A stretch of DNA of 64,000 nucleotides, from NCBI GenBank assembly GCA_024402115.1, contig JAKSJQ010000006.1, positions 16,129-80,128 on the forward strand, written 5' to 3'. Source of the DNA: Bacteroidales bacterium. Lineage in GTDB: Bacteria > Bacteroidota > Bacteroidia > Bacteroidales > UBA932. The position numbers were made by a program, and so were the translations under genes. Every line of letters begins with the position of its first letter. Position 1 is the first letter of the stretch. Below are positions 1 through 9,148 of the stretch, piece by piece. The notes below the pieces were generated by a model. That model was not told the origin of the DNA and did no database searches. It was given only the letters and a program-made list of their open reading frames with translations.

Positions 1-893
1 AGGACCAGCTCTTCAGCAAGCAGGTATCTCCTGAGCTTGGTGTGAACTCAGTGACCGTTAACGGTGGTAAGATCCTCAACCGCGGTATCGAGCTCGACCT
101 CAGCTGGCGTGACACTATCGGTGACTTCAGCTATGGTGTATCAGGTAACTTCTCATGGCTCCACAATGAGGTCCTCTCTCTTCCTGAGGGAACTCCTGCA
201 CAGCGCGTAGGTGACGCATCTTCTTCTAACTACGTAGTTCAGACCAGCTTCGAGCCAGGTTACCCTGTATGGTACCTCCGTGGTTTCGTATATGAGGGTA
301 TGGACGCAGACGGTAAGCCAATCCTCAGGGATGGTAATCCTAAGTTAGGTATCGAGAAAGACGGTGAGCTCAATGATGATGATATGGACTACATCGGCCA
401 GGGTACTCCTACCATGACCTTCGGTCTCAACATCAACCTCGCTTGGAAGGGTCTCGACCTCGTGATCTTCGGTCAGGGTACTGCAGGCAACTCTATCATG
501 CCTGTATTCCATCGTCCTGGTACCAAGAACACTCTCTCATGGTACTACACCAACGCCAAGACTGAGAAGAACCCTAACGGTACTTTCCCTCATCCTAAGG
601 ATGTTTACGGTAACTACAAGTTCTGGTCATCTTCAGCTAACGTATTCGACGGTTCATTCTTCAGAATCAAGCAGATCCAGCTCGGTTACACTCTTCCTCA
701 GAACCTTACCAAGAAGGCGAAGATCAGCAACCTCCGTTTCTACGTATCACTTGATGACTTCATCACCTTCACCAAGTACCCAGGTCTTGATCCAGAGACT
801 GCTAATATGAACAACACCACCGGTTCAGGTCTCGATTGGGGTTCATACCCAACCATGCAGAAGCTTATCCTCGGTGTTAACCTTACTTTCTAA
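1..893 (+). CDS. SusC-like TonB-dependent transporter, C-terminal part (cut by window edge)
   Basis: This is the last ~297 codons of an outer-membrane TonB-dependent glycan transporter; the frame is open from base 3 and the true start lies left of the window. What is visible is barrel strand sequence (an NRGIELDLSW strand, a WYLRGFVYEGMD segment, a GTPTMTFGLNINLAWKGLDL strand) and the typical SusC ending with alternating hydrophobic residues and a terminal aromatic, NLTF. A SusD gene follows after 12 bases, so the two should form one SusCD import complex. The neighbouring enzymes point to xylan oligosaccharides as cargo. The plug domain cannot be inspected. Family assignment is firm; substrate is inferred from context. 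Confidence 0.93.
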   Translation, partial: DQLFSKQVSPELGVNSVTVNGGKILNRGIELDLSWRDTIGDFSYGVSGNFSWLHNEVLSLPEGTPAQRVGDASSSNYVVQTSFEPGYPVWYLRGFVYEGMDADGKPILRDGNPKLGIEKDGELNDDDMDYIGQGTPTMTFGLNINLAWKGLDLVIFGQGTAGNSIMPVFHRPGTKNTLSWYYTNAKTEKNPNGTFPHPKDVYGNYKFWSSSANVFDGSFFRIKQIQLGYTLPQNLTKKAKISNLRFYVSLDDFITFTKYPGLDPETANMNNTTGSGLDWGSYPTMQKLILGVNLTF

Positions 894-905
894 ACTGTAC
901 ACAAG

Positions 906-2705
906 ATGAAAAAGATCATTATTCCTATATTCTTAGGTTTGGCTCTTACTGCAGTCTCTTGTTCAAGCAGGCTTGATATCCCTCAGAAGGGTGTTGTCCC
1001 TTACGAGAACTTCTATGCTTCTGACGCAGACTGTGAGATGGCTCTTGCTAATATGTATGCAGATTTCATCGAGAACGTAGCTGGTACCGAGGGTATCGAC
1101 AACCCTGAGCAGGTTATCCTCAACTACTCTGCAGATGATATCCTTTCAGCAGGTGGTAACCCTAACGACCACGACGGTTTCCGTGTATTCGATGAGTTCC
1201 GTTATGACTACTCAAATGGTACCCTCAAGTCGTGCTATCAGCGTTACTACTACTCTATCTATCACGCTAACCTCGTGATCTCTAACTTCACCAATGAGAA
1301 CCGTAACCAGACTGAGCCTAAGTTCACTTCTGAATTCACTAAGCAGGCTGTCGCAGAGGCTCGCGTAATGCGCGCTTACCTCCACCTCATGACTGCCCTC
1401 ATCTGGAACTGCCCTCCTATGATGACCCGCGTCATCGATGGTGATGAGGCTGCAACTAATGCAGAGAGCCAGGAGCAGATTCTCAACTGGGTTGTTGAGC
1501 AGTGTGAGACAGCTATTGCTTCAGGCAAGCTTCCTAAGCGTACTAGCAAGACCGACAAGGACAACACCGCTCGTATGAACTGGGGCTTTGCTCATTATGT
1601 AGCTGGAAAGGCTGCTATGTTCCTTGGCGACAAGGCTAAGGCACGTGAGCACCTCGGTGCTATCATCGAGTCTGGCCTCTATGACCTCGTTCCTTCTGAG
1701 GAGTACTGGACCAACTTCCACATCGCCGGTGACGGTAGCTGCGAGAAGCTCTTCGAGCCTAACTTCCTCGAGGATCCTAACTTCACCAACAACGCTTGGG
1801 GTTCAGGTTCTCCTATCCGCCGCGGCCGTTGGATGGTAGCAAACGTATTCTGCTGGCGTACTGATGCTCTTGCATCTTCACCAAAGGTACATCAGGGTAT
1901 TTCAGGTTGGAACGGTGGCGCAATCCAGCAGGATTTCGCTGAGAAGTTCCTTGCACATGACGGTAACGGTCCACGTCGTCTCGCTTGCTTCCTCACTGAG
2001 GATGAGTGGCTTTACGAAATGGATTGGGCTGGCTCAAAGGTAAACGATGGTACTCTCGCAGAGAAGAAGGCTGACCCAGCTCGTGGTATCACCTCTGCAA
2101 ACGGTGTCTACAGCCATGGTAAGTTCTTCGAGTGGAAGCACATGGTTTTCGTCAACCCTCCTAAGATCCTCACCGGTGACAAGACCTATCCTTCAGATAA
2201 CGTATCTGGCCTTGGTCCTGCTTCTAACCAGAAGAACTTCAACGTGTCTCGTTACGCAGAGGTACTCCTCCTTTACGCAGAGGCTTGTATCGGTTCAAGC
2301 GATGCTGAAAAGGGTAAGGCTGCTCTTAACGCAATCCAGACTCGTGCACAGGTTCCTACCACCGATCTTACTTTCGAGAACGTGATGGAAGAGAAGCAGT
2401 ACGAGATGTGGTTCGAGAACTGCCGTTTCCTCGACCTCGTTCGTTGGCAGAAGGAAGGCAAGGTTGACATGGACAAGATCATGAATGATCCTAAGCTCCA
2501 TGAGCACGTGCCTACCGTATTCGATGAGTTCTTCACTGAGGGTAAGCCAGGTTATCAGAAGGAGCACAAGCTCTTCACTACTGAGGCACCTGCTATCTAC
2601 TCACCATTCATCAAGGGTCGTCACGAGTACCTCCCATTCCCTCTCGATTTCCAGAACGCTAACCCTAACCTCCACGATGTTCTCGGTTGGCAGTCTGTAA
2701 AGTAA
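906..2705 (+). CDS. SusD/RagB-like outer-membrane glycan-binding lipoprotein
   Basis: A 599-residue protein with a lipoprotein signal (hydrophobic stretch then a TAVSCSS lipobox, Cys about residue 19), as expected for SusD proteins anchored on the outer leaflet and capping SusC. The N-terminal part has the SusD pattern of a conserved LDIPQKG start, and the C-terminal part has the RYAEVLLLYAEA helix, NAIQTRAQVP and the YEMWFENCRFLDLVRWQK segment found in RagB/SusD family members. It is 12 bases downstream of the SusC end and is followed by a good terminator, so it closes the SusCD transcript. The ligand is inferred to be xylan fragments from the adjacent enzymes. Confidence 0.95.
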   Translation: MKKIIIPIFLGLALTAVSCSSRLDIPQKGVVPYENFYASDADCEMALANMYADFIENVAGTEGIDNPEQVILNYSADDILSAGGNPNDHDGFRVFDEFRYDYSNGTLKSCYQRYYYSIYHANLVISNFTNENRNQTEPKFTSEFTKQAVAEARVMRAYLHLMTALIWNCPPMMTRVIDGDEAATNAESQEQILNWVVEQCETAIASGKLPKRTSKTDKDNTARMNWGFAHYVAGKAAMFLGDKAKAREHLGAIIESGLYDLVPSEEYWTNFHIAGDGSCEKLFEPNFLEDPNFTNNAWGSGSPIRRGRWMVANVFCWRTDALASSPKVHQGISGWNGGAIQQDFAEKFLAHDGNGPRRLACFLTEDEWLYEMDWAGSKVNDGTLAEKKADPARGITSANGVYSHGKFFEWKHMVFVNPPKILTGDKTYPSDNVSGLGPASNQKNFNVSRYAEVLLLYAEACIGSSDAEKGKAALNAIQTRAQVPTTDLTFENVMEEKQYEMWFENCRFLDLVRWQKEGKVDMDKIMNDPKLHEHVPTVFDEFFTEGKPGYQKEHKLFTTEAPAIYSPFIKGRHEYLPFPLDFQNANPNLHDVLGWQSVK

Positions 2706-2749
2706 TCAACAATTTCTTCGATTTACAGAAATAAATCAGTATAAGTTTG

Positions 2750-2782
2750 CCGGTCGGGGTGTGAATCCCGACCGGTTTTTTT
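2750..2782 (+). terminator. Rho-independent terminator after SusD
   Basis: A perfect 9-bp stem (CCGGTCGGG with CCCGACCGG) and an 8-base loop are followed by seven T. It lies 45 bases after the SusD stop codon. Confidence 0.9.
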
Positions 2783-2842
2783 ATGCCTCTTTCCGCCGTA
2801 GATTATTGCATCCAGTTCAGCCCCTATATCTTCGCCAGCCTT

Positions 2843-3102
2843 CTCTCTAAGTCAAATAATCCGACAGTTCTTTGAGTTCGCAGCTCTTAAATACCCTGAA
2901 TCTGCGCTATTCTATTCGCGAACTGAAAAATTCAGCCTATTTTTTGAGTTCAGCGCACCCAATCAGCCTATATCATAGTAAATGTGTTCGCGAACTGAAA
3001 AATTCAGCCTATTTTTTGAGTTCAGCGCACCCAAACAGACTATATCATAGTAAATGTGTTCGCGAACTGAGAAAAACAGCCAATTCTTTGAGTTCGCAGC
3101 GC
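2843..3102. repeat. Four-copy 72-bp tandem array of imperfect palindromes
   Basis: Copies begin at 2843 (left arm decayed), 2915, 2987 and 3059, exactly 72 bp apart. Each unit has about 42 bp with opposing arms, left arm beginning TTCGCGAACTGAAAAATT and right arm TTTTTTGAGTTCAGCGC or TTCTTTGAGTTCGCAG, followed by about 30 bp. Copies 2 and 3 are nearly identical including the 30-bp part; copies 1 and 4 share the TTCTTTGAGTTCGCAG right arm instead. Because 72 is divisible by three a reading frame stays open through it, but it has no start context and looks like a translated repeat. The rest of the 2706-3171 gap is a terminator and one hairpin; 2783-2842 shows nothing recognisable. Confidence 0.85.
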
Positions 3103-3110
3103 GGTAACGT

Positions 3111-3142
3111 AGAAGAGGCGGACCATAAGGCCCGCCTCTTCT
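3111..3142. other. Strong hairpin between SusD locus and GH43 operon
   Basis: An 11-bp perfect stem (AGAAGAGGCGG with CCGCCTCTTCT) and a 10-base loop lie just past the stop codon of the minus-strand GH43 gene. There is no clean T-run on either strand, so it may be a weak or factor-aided terminator, or an mRNA 3'-end stabiliser. Confidence 0.5.
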
Positions 3143-3171
3143 ATATTAAAGAATACTAAAGCTAGTGTCGG

Positions 3172-5223
3172 TTAGTTGATAAGGTATACCTTGTCAAGAC
3201 CGTTGTAGGTGCACTTTACAGTAGCACGACCCTCTACGATCTTAGATACGCTGACCTTGACTGCAGGGTTGGTTGAGATGACCTCGATCTTAGAACCGTC
3301 GGTGACAGGACCGTAAACCTGATAGCGGGTAACATCGGTGTAACCATTGAGGTTGGTAGAGCGGATAGGCTCGGTAGGCATCACGAGATCCTTGCCGTCA
3401 ACCTTGATCTGTACGGTAGGTGCAATCGGCCTCTCGACCTTGCTGTCCTTAGGGCTGAATCCGATACCCTGGAGATCGAAGAGACCTCTCGGCCTCATCG
3501 GACGTGCGCCAGGCCTCTGGGCGAACCTTGGATCCATTCTTGGCTGCTCGATCTCAGGACCGTCAGCTACGAGATAGATTGCGTGCTTGCCCTTGATGCC
3601 GTCAACATACTGTGATACATTGACCTTGTACTCGGTGCATACCTGCTCTGAGTTAGCTGGAACCTCGATAACGGCGATTTCCTTGCCATTCCAGGTGCTG
3701 TTGGCGTATGGACCGTCCATCATTACGTGAACCTTGAAAGCGTCCTTTACGCGAGGAGTAAGGAACACGCTGATCTCGGTGTTGTTGCCCTTCTTTGCAC
3801 CCTCGAAAGCCTTGACGCCCTTGCTATCCTTCTTGAGACCCTCGAAGCCGAAGTTCTTGAAACCTACGACACCCTTGTTGGTGATGCCTGCGACATCCAT
3901 GTGGTTGTCCCAGTTGTCCCAGGTATCCTGCATCCAGTCGTTGCCGCTGAGGTAGCAGGCAATACCTGCAGAATAGTACTTATATGGATCAAGACCATAG
4001 ATCTGGAAACCCTCTGAGGTAACCTCACCGCCGGTGTAGCAGTTGCCGTCAGCAGCTGCAGCCACCCAAGTCTCGTCCTTGGCATATGGATCGTAACCGG
4101 TGATGCGCACGCGGCCGCCTTCTGCCACCGGCTTGCTGTCCCACTCGATCTTGACAGGAGCGACCATGGACTGACGTGCGTTGCCGAAGCCTCTCGGAGG
4201 CCTGTGGTAGAACACATACCACTGTCCGTTGATCTCCTGGAGCGAGCCGTGGGTGTTGTGGGCTGCGTTGGTGGTGGTGAGGGCGCTGCCGTCCTCGTTA
4301 GGAACCACGCCGCGTGAATCCACGAGCACACCGCCTGAGCGCCATGGGCCGAGAGGGGAGTCTCCGAATGCATAGCGGAGCGCCGAGTTGGTGCTCTCGA
4401 GACCGTAGTCAGGACCTGAGTAACCAGAGAAGATGACTACATACTTGTTGCCGACCTTTCTGATTGAGGAAGCCTCGAAGAAGTTGAACTCACCAGGATT
4501 CTGGTCCTTGTAGAGTGCCTTGTACTCGGTTCCCTCAGGATCGCGTACGACACCGTAGCGCGCACTTGCAGGGATGAAGAAGTCAATGTACTTTCCGCCC
4601 GGGCGGGCTGAGTACATGGTGTTCTGGTCGAGCTCCACAGCGGTGGAGTGCTGGAAACCATAGTATACATAAGCCCTGAAGCCCTTTGCGTAGTCAGGGT
4701 CCTTCTTGTCGGTGATGTTCTCGATATAGACTGAAGGGTCGAAGTCGATGAAGCTGCCAGGAAGGACATGAACGCCGTCCTCGGCCATGTTCACAGGAAC
4801 GAATGGACCGTCAGGCCTGTCGCTCTTTGCAACGGTGGCGACGCGGCCGTTACCGCGGCTGTGCGGATAGAGCCAGTAGGTCTTGGTTCCGTCAGGGTTC
4901 TTGACCTCAACGAGGTCCGGAGCGAACATGGTGTCCCACTGTCCGTTCACGAAATAGGTGAATGCAGGACCTTCGTCGACCCACTTGGTGAGGTCCTCCA
5001 CCGGTGCAGACCAGATGCGGATGTCCGGACCGCAGTACTGGGTGTATGCAAGGTCGTGCGAACCGATGATGTATGCACGGAACTTGCCCGGGTTGTCAGG
5101 ATCCTCGAATACTCGTGGCTCTCCGTCAGGAATATGCTCCCAGAGAGGCAAGTAAGGGTTCTGCGCATTGGCAGAAACCATCGCTGCCGCAGCAGCGATG
5201 GTAACTAAGAGACGTTTTTTCAT
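3172..5223 (-). CDS. Secreted glycoside hydrolase family 43 protein with C-terminal accessory region
   Basis: A 683-residue protein with a type I signal peptide (residues 1-20, ending VSANAQ). The GH43 five-blade propeller occupies roughly residues 22-390: it opens with NPYLPLWEHIPDGEPRVFED, has the pKa-modulating Asp in FDPSVYIE (Asp162) and the general acid Glu in FFEASSIRK (Glu250). This opening is seen in GH43 enzymes annotated as arabinofuranosidases or beta-xylosidases; which one cannot be read here. The C-terminal 290 residues look like beta-rich accessory domains, with an Arg/Pro-rich linker (about residues 570-585) before a last Ig-like segment. It starts 9 bases after the GH3 gene in a DUF1573-GH3-GH43 operon. 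Acting together with GH3, removal of arabinose or xylose from xylan is the likely job. Confidence 0.9.
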   Translation of the reverse strand: MKKRLLVTIAAAAAMVSANAQNPYLPLWEHIPDGEPRVFEDPDNPGKFRAYIIGSHDLAYTQYCGPDIRIWSAPVEDLTKWVDEGPAFTYFVNGQWDTMFAPDLVEVKNPDGTKTYWLYPHSRGNGRVATVAKSDRPDGPFVPVNMAEDGVHVLPGSFIDFDPSVYIENITDKKDPDYAKGFRAYVYYGFQHSTAVELDQNTMYSARPGGKYIDFFIPASARYGVVRDPEGTEYKALYKDQNPGEFNFFEASSIRKVGNKYVVIFSGYSGPDYGLESTNSALRYAFGDSPLGPWRSGGVLVDSRGVVPNEDGSALTTTNAAHNTHGSLQEINGQWYVFYHRPPRGFGNARQSMVAPVKIEWDSKPVAEGGRVRITGYDPYAKDETWVAAAADGNCYTGGEVTSEGFQIYGLDPYKYYSAGIACYLSGNDWMQDTWDNWDNHMDVAGITNKGVVGFKNFGFEGLKKDSKGVKAFEGAKKGNNTEISVFLTPRVKDAFKVHVMMDGPYANSTWNGKEIAVIEVPANSEQVCTEYKVNVSQYVDGIKGKHAIYLVADGPEIEQPRMDPRFAQRPGARPMRPRGLFDLQGIGFSPKDSKVERPIAPTVQIKVDGKDLVMPTEPIRSTNLNGYTDVTRYQVYGPVTDGSKIEVISTNPAVKVSVSKIVEGRATVKCTYNGLDKVYLIN

Positions 5224-5232
5224 TGTATTTGG

Positions 5233-7839
5233 TTATTTAACTTCAAAATCAATGGCCTTGAGGTCGATGTCGCGTGAAGACGAACCGTAAAGGATCTGGT
5301 ACTTGCCAGAACGAACTGAGAGTCCGTCTACAGCCTCATCATAATACTCGAATGCGGTACCGTCGAGGGTGATCTTAGCCTTTCCGCTTGCACCTGCTGC
5401 GAGGGTTACCTTGTCGAAGCCCTTGAGAGACTTGATAGGTGCGTCTGGATTGTCGAGGCTCTTCACGTAAACCTGTACGATCTCGTCGCCGGCAACCTTA
5501 CCTGTGTTCTTGACAGGAACGGTGATGGTAACCTTACCGCTCTTGTTCATAGAGTTCTTCGAGATGCTAGCCTCACCATACTCGTAAGTGGTGTATGAGA
5601 GACCGTAACCGAATGCATACTGAGGAACACCGTGGAAGTAACGGTAGGTCCTGTTCTCCATGCTGTAGTCAAGGAAGTCAGGAAGCTGGTCGGTAGATGC
5701 ATAGAAGGTGACAGGGAGCTTAGCTGATGGGTTGTAGTCACCGAAGATGATGTCTGCAAGCGCCTCAGGACCACCCTGGCCTGGATACCAAGCCTGGAGG
5801 AGAGCGTCGTAGCTGCCCTCTACGCTCGCGAATGCGATTGCAGAACCTGAGCAGTTCACTACTACGACTGGCTTGCCGGTGGTGTGCATAGCCTTCACGA
5901 GGCGCTGCTGTACTGCAGGAAGCTCGATGTCGGCCTTGTCACCGCCCTCACCCTCCATCTGAGGAGAGATACCGCTGATCACGATGATTGCGTCAGCGTC
6001 GCCGGTCTCGGCGATGATGTCGAGGAAGTCAGCATACTTCCTCTGGCAGAAGTTCGCGCTGAACATTGCGAAAGGACCGTTGCCCCTCTTGTACTCGATC
6101 TCGATGTTGTAGGTCTCGCCGGCCTTCACGTCGAAGGTCTTGTAGTTCGCTGCGCCGCGACGCATTCTTCTTGCGCCAGCCTCGGCGTTCTTCTCTACGA
6201 CCTTACCGTTCACCTTGAGAACATAGCCGTTGTCTGAGCTGATGGTGTAGCTGAGAGGACCGGTGAAGTCAGGAACATAGCTTCCGCTCGCCCTGAGGGA
6301 AACCTTGTCGGTGCTTACGCCGTCAGCGAAGCCGTATGCGCCGAAGGTGCTGAAGTTGAGAGCCTTGTTGAAGTCATTGCTTACTGCAGGCTGTCCCTTG
6401 AGGTCGTTGTCGTTGTAGAAGTCTACATGGATACCCTTGCCACCGTTGAACTCAGCAAGATGCTGGATGGTGTTGTACTCGTCAGTGAGCTCGCAGCCCT
6501 TGACGTATACGACTTCTGTAGAAGGAACTGCAGCCCTGATACCGTCGAGGAGGCTGTGGGTGTGCTCCTTGGTAGGAGATCCGCCGTACTCACCGTTGAG
6601 GAGGGTGGTGTCGTTTGCGTTAGGACCGACAACGACGATCTTCTTGAGGTTCTTTGCGAGAGGGAGAACTTCGTGGTTCTCGAGGAGTACCATTGACTCC
6701 CTTGCTGCCTGAACTGCGAGAGCATTGTGCTCCTCGCTGCTGATGTTGCTCTCTGGGATGTTTGCCCAAGGAAGCTTGTCCTGAGGATCGAAGAAGCCGA
6801 GCTCTACGAGACCTGCGAGGTTCTTCCTGAGGTGAACGTCGAGGTCAGCCTCGCTGATGAGACCTTTCTCGAGAGCCTCTGAGAGGACCTTGAATACACG
6901 GCCGCACTCGAGGTCGGTACCGCTGAGGACAGCGTCAACTGCTGCGCTGAGCGGATCTGGATGAGTCTCGTGCTGACCCTTGGTGTAGAAGTTGTTGATC
7001 GCGTCGCAGTCGGTGAGGATGATTCCGTCATAGCCCCACTTGTTGCGGAGGATGTCGATGAGGAGGCGCTCGTTTGCACAGCAAGGAACACCCTCATAGC
7101 GCTGGTATGCGCACATCACCTCACGTACGTCACCGTCGATCACGAGAGTCTTGAAGGCAGGAAGATAGGTCTCCCAGAGGTCCCTCATGGATACTCTTGC
7201 GTCATAGGTGTGCCTGAGTGGCTCTGGACCGCTATGTACTGCATAGTGCTTTGCACAAGCGTGGGTCTTGTAGTAGGTAGGATCGTCGCCCTGCATTCCG
7301 AGAACGGTCTGGAGACCGAGCACGCTCTGGAGATAAGGGTCCTCACCGCAGGTCTCCTGGCCACGGCCCCACCTTGGGTCGCGGAAGATGTTCACGTTTG
7401 GACACCAGAAGGTGAGCTCAGGGTTTGCAGGATAGTAGATCACGTCAGTGCCGATGCCGAAATAGTCATGGGTGCTGCGGTTCCAGTTTGCACGTGCCTC
7501 GTCAGAAACGGTTGAGAACACGTCGTACATGAGCTGCGGGTTGAATGCAGCCGCCATACCGATAGGCTGTGGGTATACGGTGTAGCCGTCAGCACGCACG
7601 CCGTGGCATGCCTCGCTCCACCAGTTGTAAGAAGGGATGCCAAGCCTGTCGATAGACGCAGTCTTGTTCATCATCATGCCGACCTTCTCCTCTGGAGTAA
7701 GGAGAGAGATCAAATTCTCCACGCGCTCTTCGGTAGAGAGCTTCGGATTCTGGAACGGGTACTCGTACTTCGCTCCTGAATTACAGCCTGCCAACATGAC
7801 GAGCGAAGCTGCAAGAATCATAATTTTGGTTCTGTTCAT
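5233..7839 (-). CDS. GH3 beta-xylosidase/beta-glucosidase lipoprotein with PA14 insert
   Basis: An 868-residue lipoprotein (lipobox MLAGC, Cys19). The GH3 N-terminal barrel has the usual landmarks: NVNIFRDPRWGRGQE, CAKHYAVHSGPE, and the nucleophile Asp277 in GIILTDCDAI. The second alpha/beta domain is split by a PA14-like beta insert (about residues 465-590, with SYTISSDNGYVLKVNGKVV), and a fibronectin III-like domain closes the protein. This architecture is shared with bacterial xylan 1,4-beta-xylosidases, which release xylose from the non-reducing end; beta-glucosidase activity is the alternative. It sits between the DUF1573 gene (11 bases upstream) and GH43 (9 bases downstream), so the three are one transcript. 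The xylan context favours xylosidase. Confidence 0.92.
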   Translation of the reverse strand: MNRTKIMILAASLVMLAGCNSGAKYEYPFQNPKLSTEERVENLISLLTPEEKVGMMMNKTASIDRLGIPSYNWWSEACHGVRADGYTVYPQPIGMAAAFNPQLMYDVFSTVSDEARANWNRSTHDYFGIGTDVIYYPANPELTFWCPNVNIFRDPRWGRGQETCGEDPYLQSVLGLQTVLGMQGDDPTYYKTHACAKHYAVHSGPEPLRHTYDARVSMRDLWETYLPAFKTLVIDGDVREVMCAYQRYEGVPCCANERLLIDILRNKWGYDGIILTDCDAINNFYTKGQHETHPDPLSAAVDAVLSGTDLECGRVFKVLSEALEKGLISEADLDVHLRKNLAGLVELGFFDPQDKLPWANIPESNISSEEHNALAVQAARESMVLLENHEVLPLAKNLKKIVVVGPNANDTTLLNGEYGGSPTKEHTHSLLDGIRAAVPSTEVVYVKGCELTDEYNTIQHLAEFNGGKGIHVDFYNDNDLKGQPAVSNDFNKALNFSTFGAYGFADGVSTDKVSLRASGSYVPDFTGPLSYTISSDNGYVLKVNGKVVEKNAEAGARRMRRGAANYKTFDVKAGETYNIEIEYKRGNGPFAMFSANFCQRKYADFLDIIAETGDADAIIVISGISPQMEGEGGDKADIELPAVQQRLVKAMHTTGKPVVVVNCSGSAIAFASVEGSYDALLQAWYPGQGGPEALADIIFGDYNPSAKLPVTFYASTDQLPDFLDYSMENRTYRYFHGVPQYAFGYGLSYTTYEYGEASISKNSMNKSGKVTITVPVKNTGKVAGDEIVQVYVKSLDNPDAPIKSLKGFDKVTLAAGASGKAKITLDGTAFEYYDEAVDGLSVRSGKYQILYGSSSRDIDLKAIDFEVK

Positions 7840-7850
7840 AGAGTTTGTGT

Positions 7851-8918
7851 TTATTGATTGTATATAAGTTCCTTGTATGGTCTGTCTGGGTCGTTAGTGA
7901 ATAGTCCTATCTTGATGCCGTTCTCCGGAACAGCTGATGTCTTCACGGTGGCGTGGAGGGTCTCTCCCTTGCGTATCCTGGTGCCGGGTGCAACGCTGAA
8001 CTCGACTCCCTCCGGCACTTCGGCCTGGTAGATGACCAGATCCTTGCGCCCGTCATTGGTGATGTCGATGGTGCCGCTGTATTTTCCGATCACGTAAAAA
8101 GCGCGTCTGAGGCTTGCAGAAGATGGGTAAGTCCTCATCTTGGCGGCGTCGGCTGCAGGGGATTCCCTCCTGAGACAGAGTGCCGAGGTCGTCAGCCTCA
8201 CCGAAGACTCATGCCCGCCGGTAATCACGGCTATGGTGTCTGCGACGCTCATCAATTCCTTGTCGGAAGGCATCGTGTAGGTCATCATCACCGGAATCTC
8301 GTCTCCGGGGCCGACGACATGGTCACACTCGATGTCGACGAGCGAAGAACCGAAGCCCATGAGCTCAATCTCCATTGACTTGTCGGATGCGTTGGCGATG
8401 TATATGACCTTGGTGAGTGACTCTCCGGGAGCCATGTACCCGAAAGGAATGTCCTTCCTGCTGACATAGAGGTTGGGGTCGAGGACGATGGGGTATCTCT
8501 CCTGGATGCTGCGGTTGGACGGGTTGACGTCCGCGTTGGTGAAGAGGGTGCCGAGACTCCTGCCGTGCGAGTCCACGATCTCTATGCTCCGGTGGGTGAA
8601 TCCGACCGAGCCGGAAGGGGAGAAGAACACCTCTATGCCGACTGCCTCTCCGGGTGCGACCGGCGAGTCGGGGAGATGGGCGGTGATGCAGCTGCAGCTT
8701 GGGACCGACCTGCGGATGAGGATGGATTCAGATGATCCGTTCATGAGCGTGAACACATGGCTTACCGCGCCCTCAGCTTCGTTGATCTCGCCGAAGTCCC
8801 AGGTGGTGGAGTCATAGCTGATTCCCGAAATCTTTTTCTGGGCATGCGCATACGAACCAGGGATCATGGTAAGGATGATCGCTGCTATGAAAGAATTGAT
8901 CAGTATGCGTGTTCTCAT
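7851..8918 (-). CDS. DUF1573 (ASH-like Ig) secreted protein
   Basis: About 355 residues with an N-terminal signal segment (MRTRILINSFIAAIILTMIPGSYAHAQ). The DUF1573 domain, an Ig-like fold common in Bacteroidota, is seen at about residues 28-115, with TTWDFGEINE and SCSCITAHLPDSPVAPGE. A second related domain follows and a third piece (residues 260-355) ends with IGLFTNDPDRPYKELIYN, another DUF1573 hallmark. A longer start at 8942 is possible but would place the ATG inside the promoter element TATTTTTG (8947-8940), so the ATG at 8918, which begins a good signal peptide, is preferred. It is the first gene of the operon with GH3 and GH43. No enzymatic residues are evident; role unknown. Confidence 0.85.
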   Translation of the reverse strand: MRTRILINSFIAAIILTMIPGSYAHAQKKISGISYDSTTWDFGEINEAEGAVSHVFTLMNGSSESILIRRSVPSCSCITAHLPDSPVAPGEAVGIEVFFSPSGSVGFTHRSIEIVDSHGRSLGTLFTNADVNPSNRSIQERYPIVLDPNLYVSRKDIPFGYMAPGESLTKVIYIANASDKSMEIELMGFGSSLVDIECDHVVGPGDEIPVMMTYTMPSDKELMSVADTIAVITGGHESSVRLTTSALCLRRESPAADAAKMRTYPSSASLRRAFYVIGKYSGTIDITNDGRKDLVIYQAEVPEGVEFSVAPGTRIRKGETLHATVKTSAVPENGIKIGLFTNDPDRPYKELIYNQ

Positions 8919-8939
8919 GTGGTCGGTTTTCTTGAATTT

Positions 8940-8947
8940 CAAAAATA
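8940..8947 (-). promoter_or_regulatory. Bacteroidota -7 element for the DUF1573-GH3-GH43 operon
   Basis: On the minus strand TATTTTTG fits TAnnTTTG and lies 21 bases before the preferred ATG at 8918. The -33 part is weak (a TTTA lies upstream). Confidence 0.5.
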
Positions 8948-9061
8948 CACATTATATAATAAAGGAACTATCAATTCTGTGTCATAAGGTTTAGAAAAGG
9001 GATTGAATCAGATTTGAAAGGAAATGAATTATTCTTCAAAAGTCTTTTTAGTATGATTTCC

Positions 9062-9069
9062 TACCTTTG
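9062..9069 (+). promoter_or_regulatory. Bacteroidota -7 element for the 9149-11397 gene pair
   Basis: TACCTTTG matches TAnnTTTG and is about 80 bases before the ATG at 9149. The upstream half is only a T-rich stretch at 9045-9049. It diverges from the promoter at 8940-8947. Confidence 0.6.
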
Positions 9070-9148
9070 TTTTGGATAATATCCCAATGATGTGGGGGAA
9101 TTTGACAGAAATGAACATTTAATCCTTTTATTTAATAACACAAACATT

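Noticed and set aside
2843..3102. CRISPR-like array
   Set aside because: The unit is 72 bp, the would-be spacers of the middle copies are nearly identical, copies are decayed at the edges and no cas gene is present.
2872..3159. An open frame of 95 codons with 24-residue repeats
   Set aside because: It is a translation of the 72-bp palindromic array (72 is divisible by 3). There is no promoter, no signal and no family resemblance; the inverted arms explain the sequence better than a protein does.
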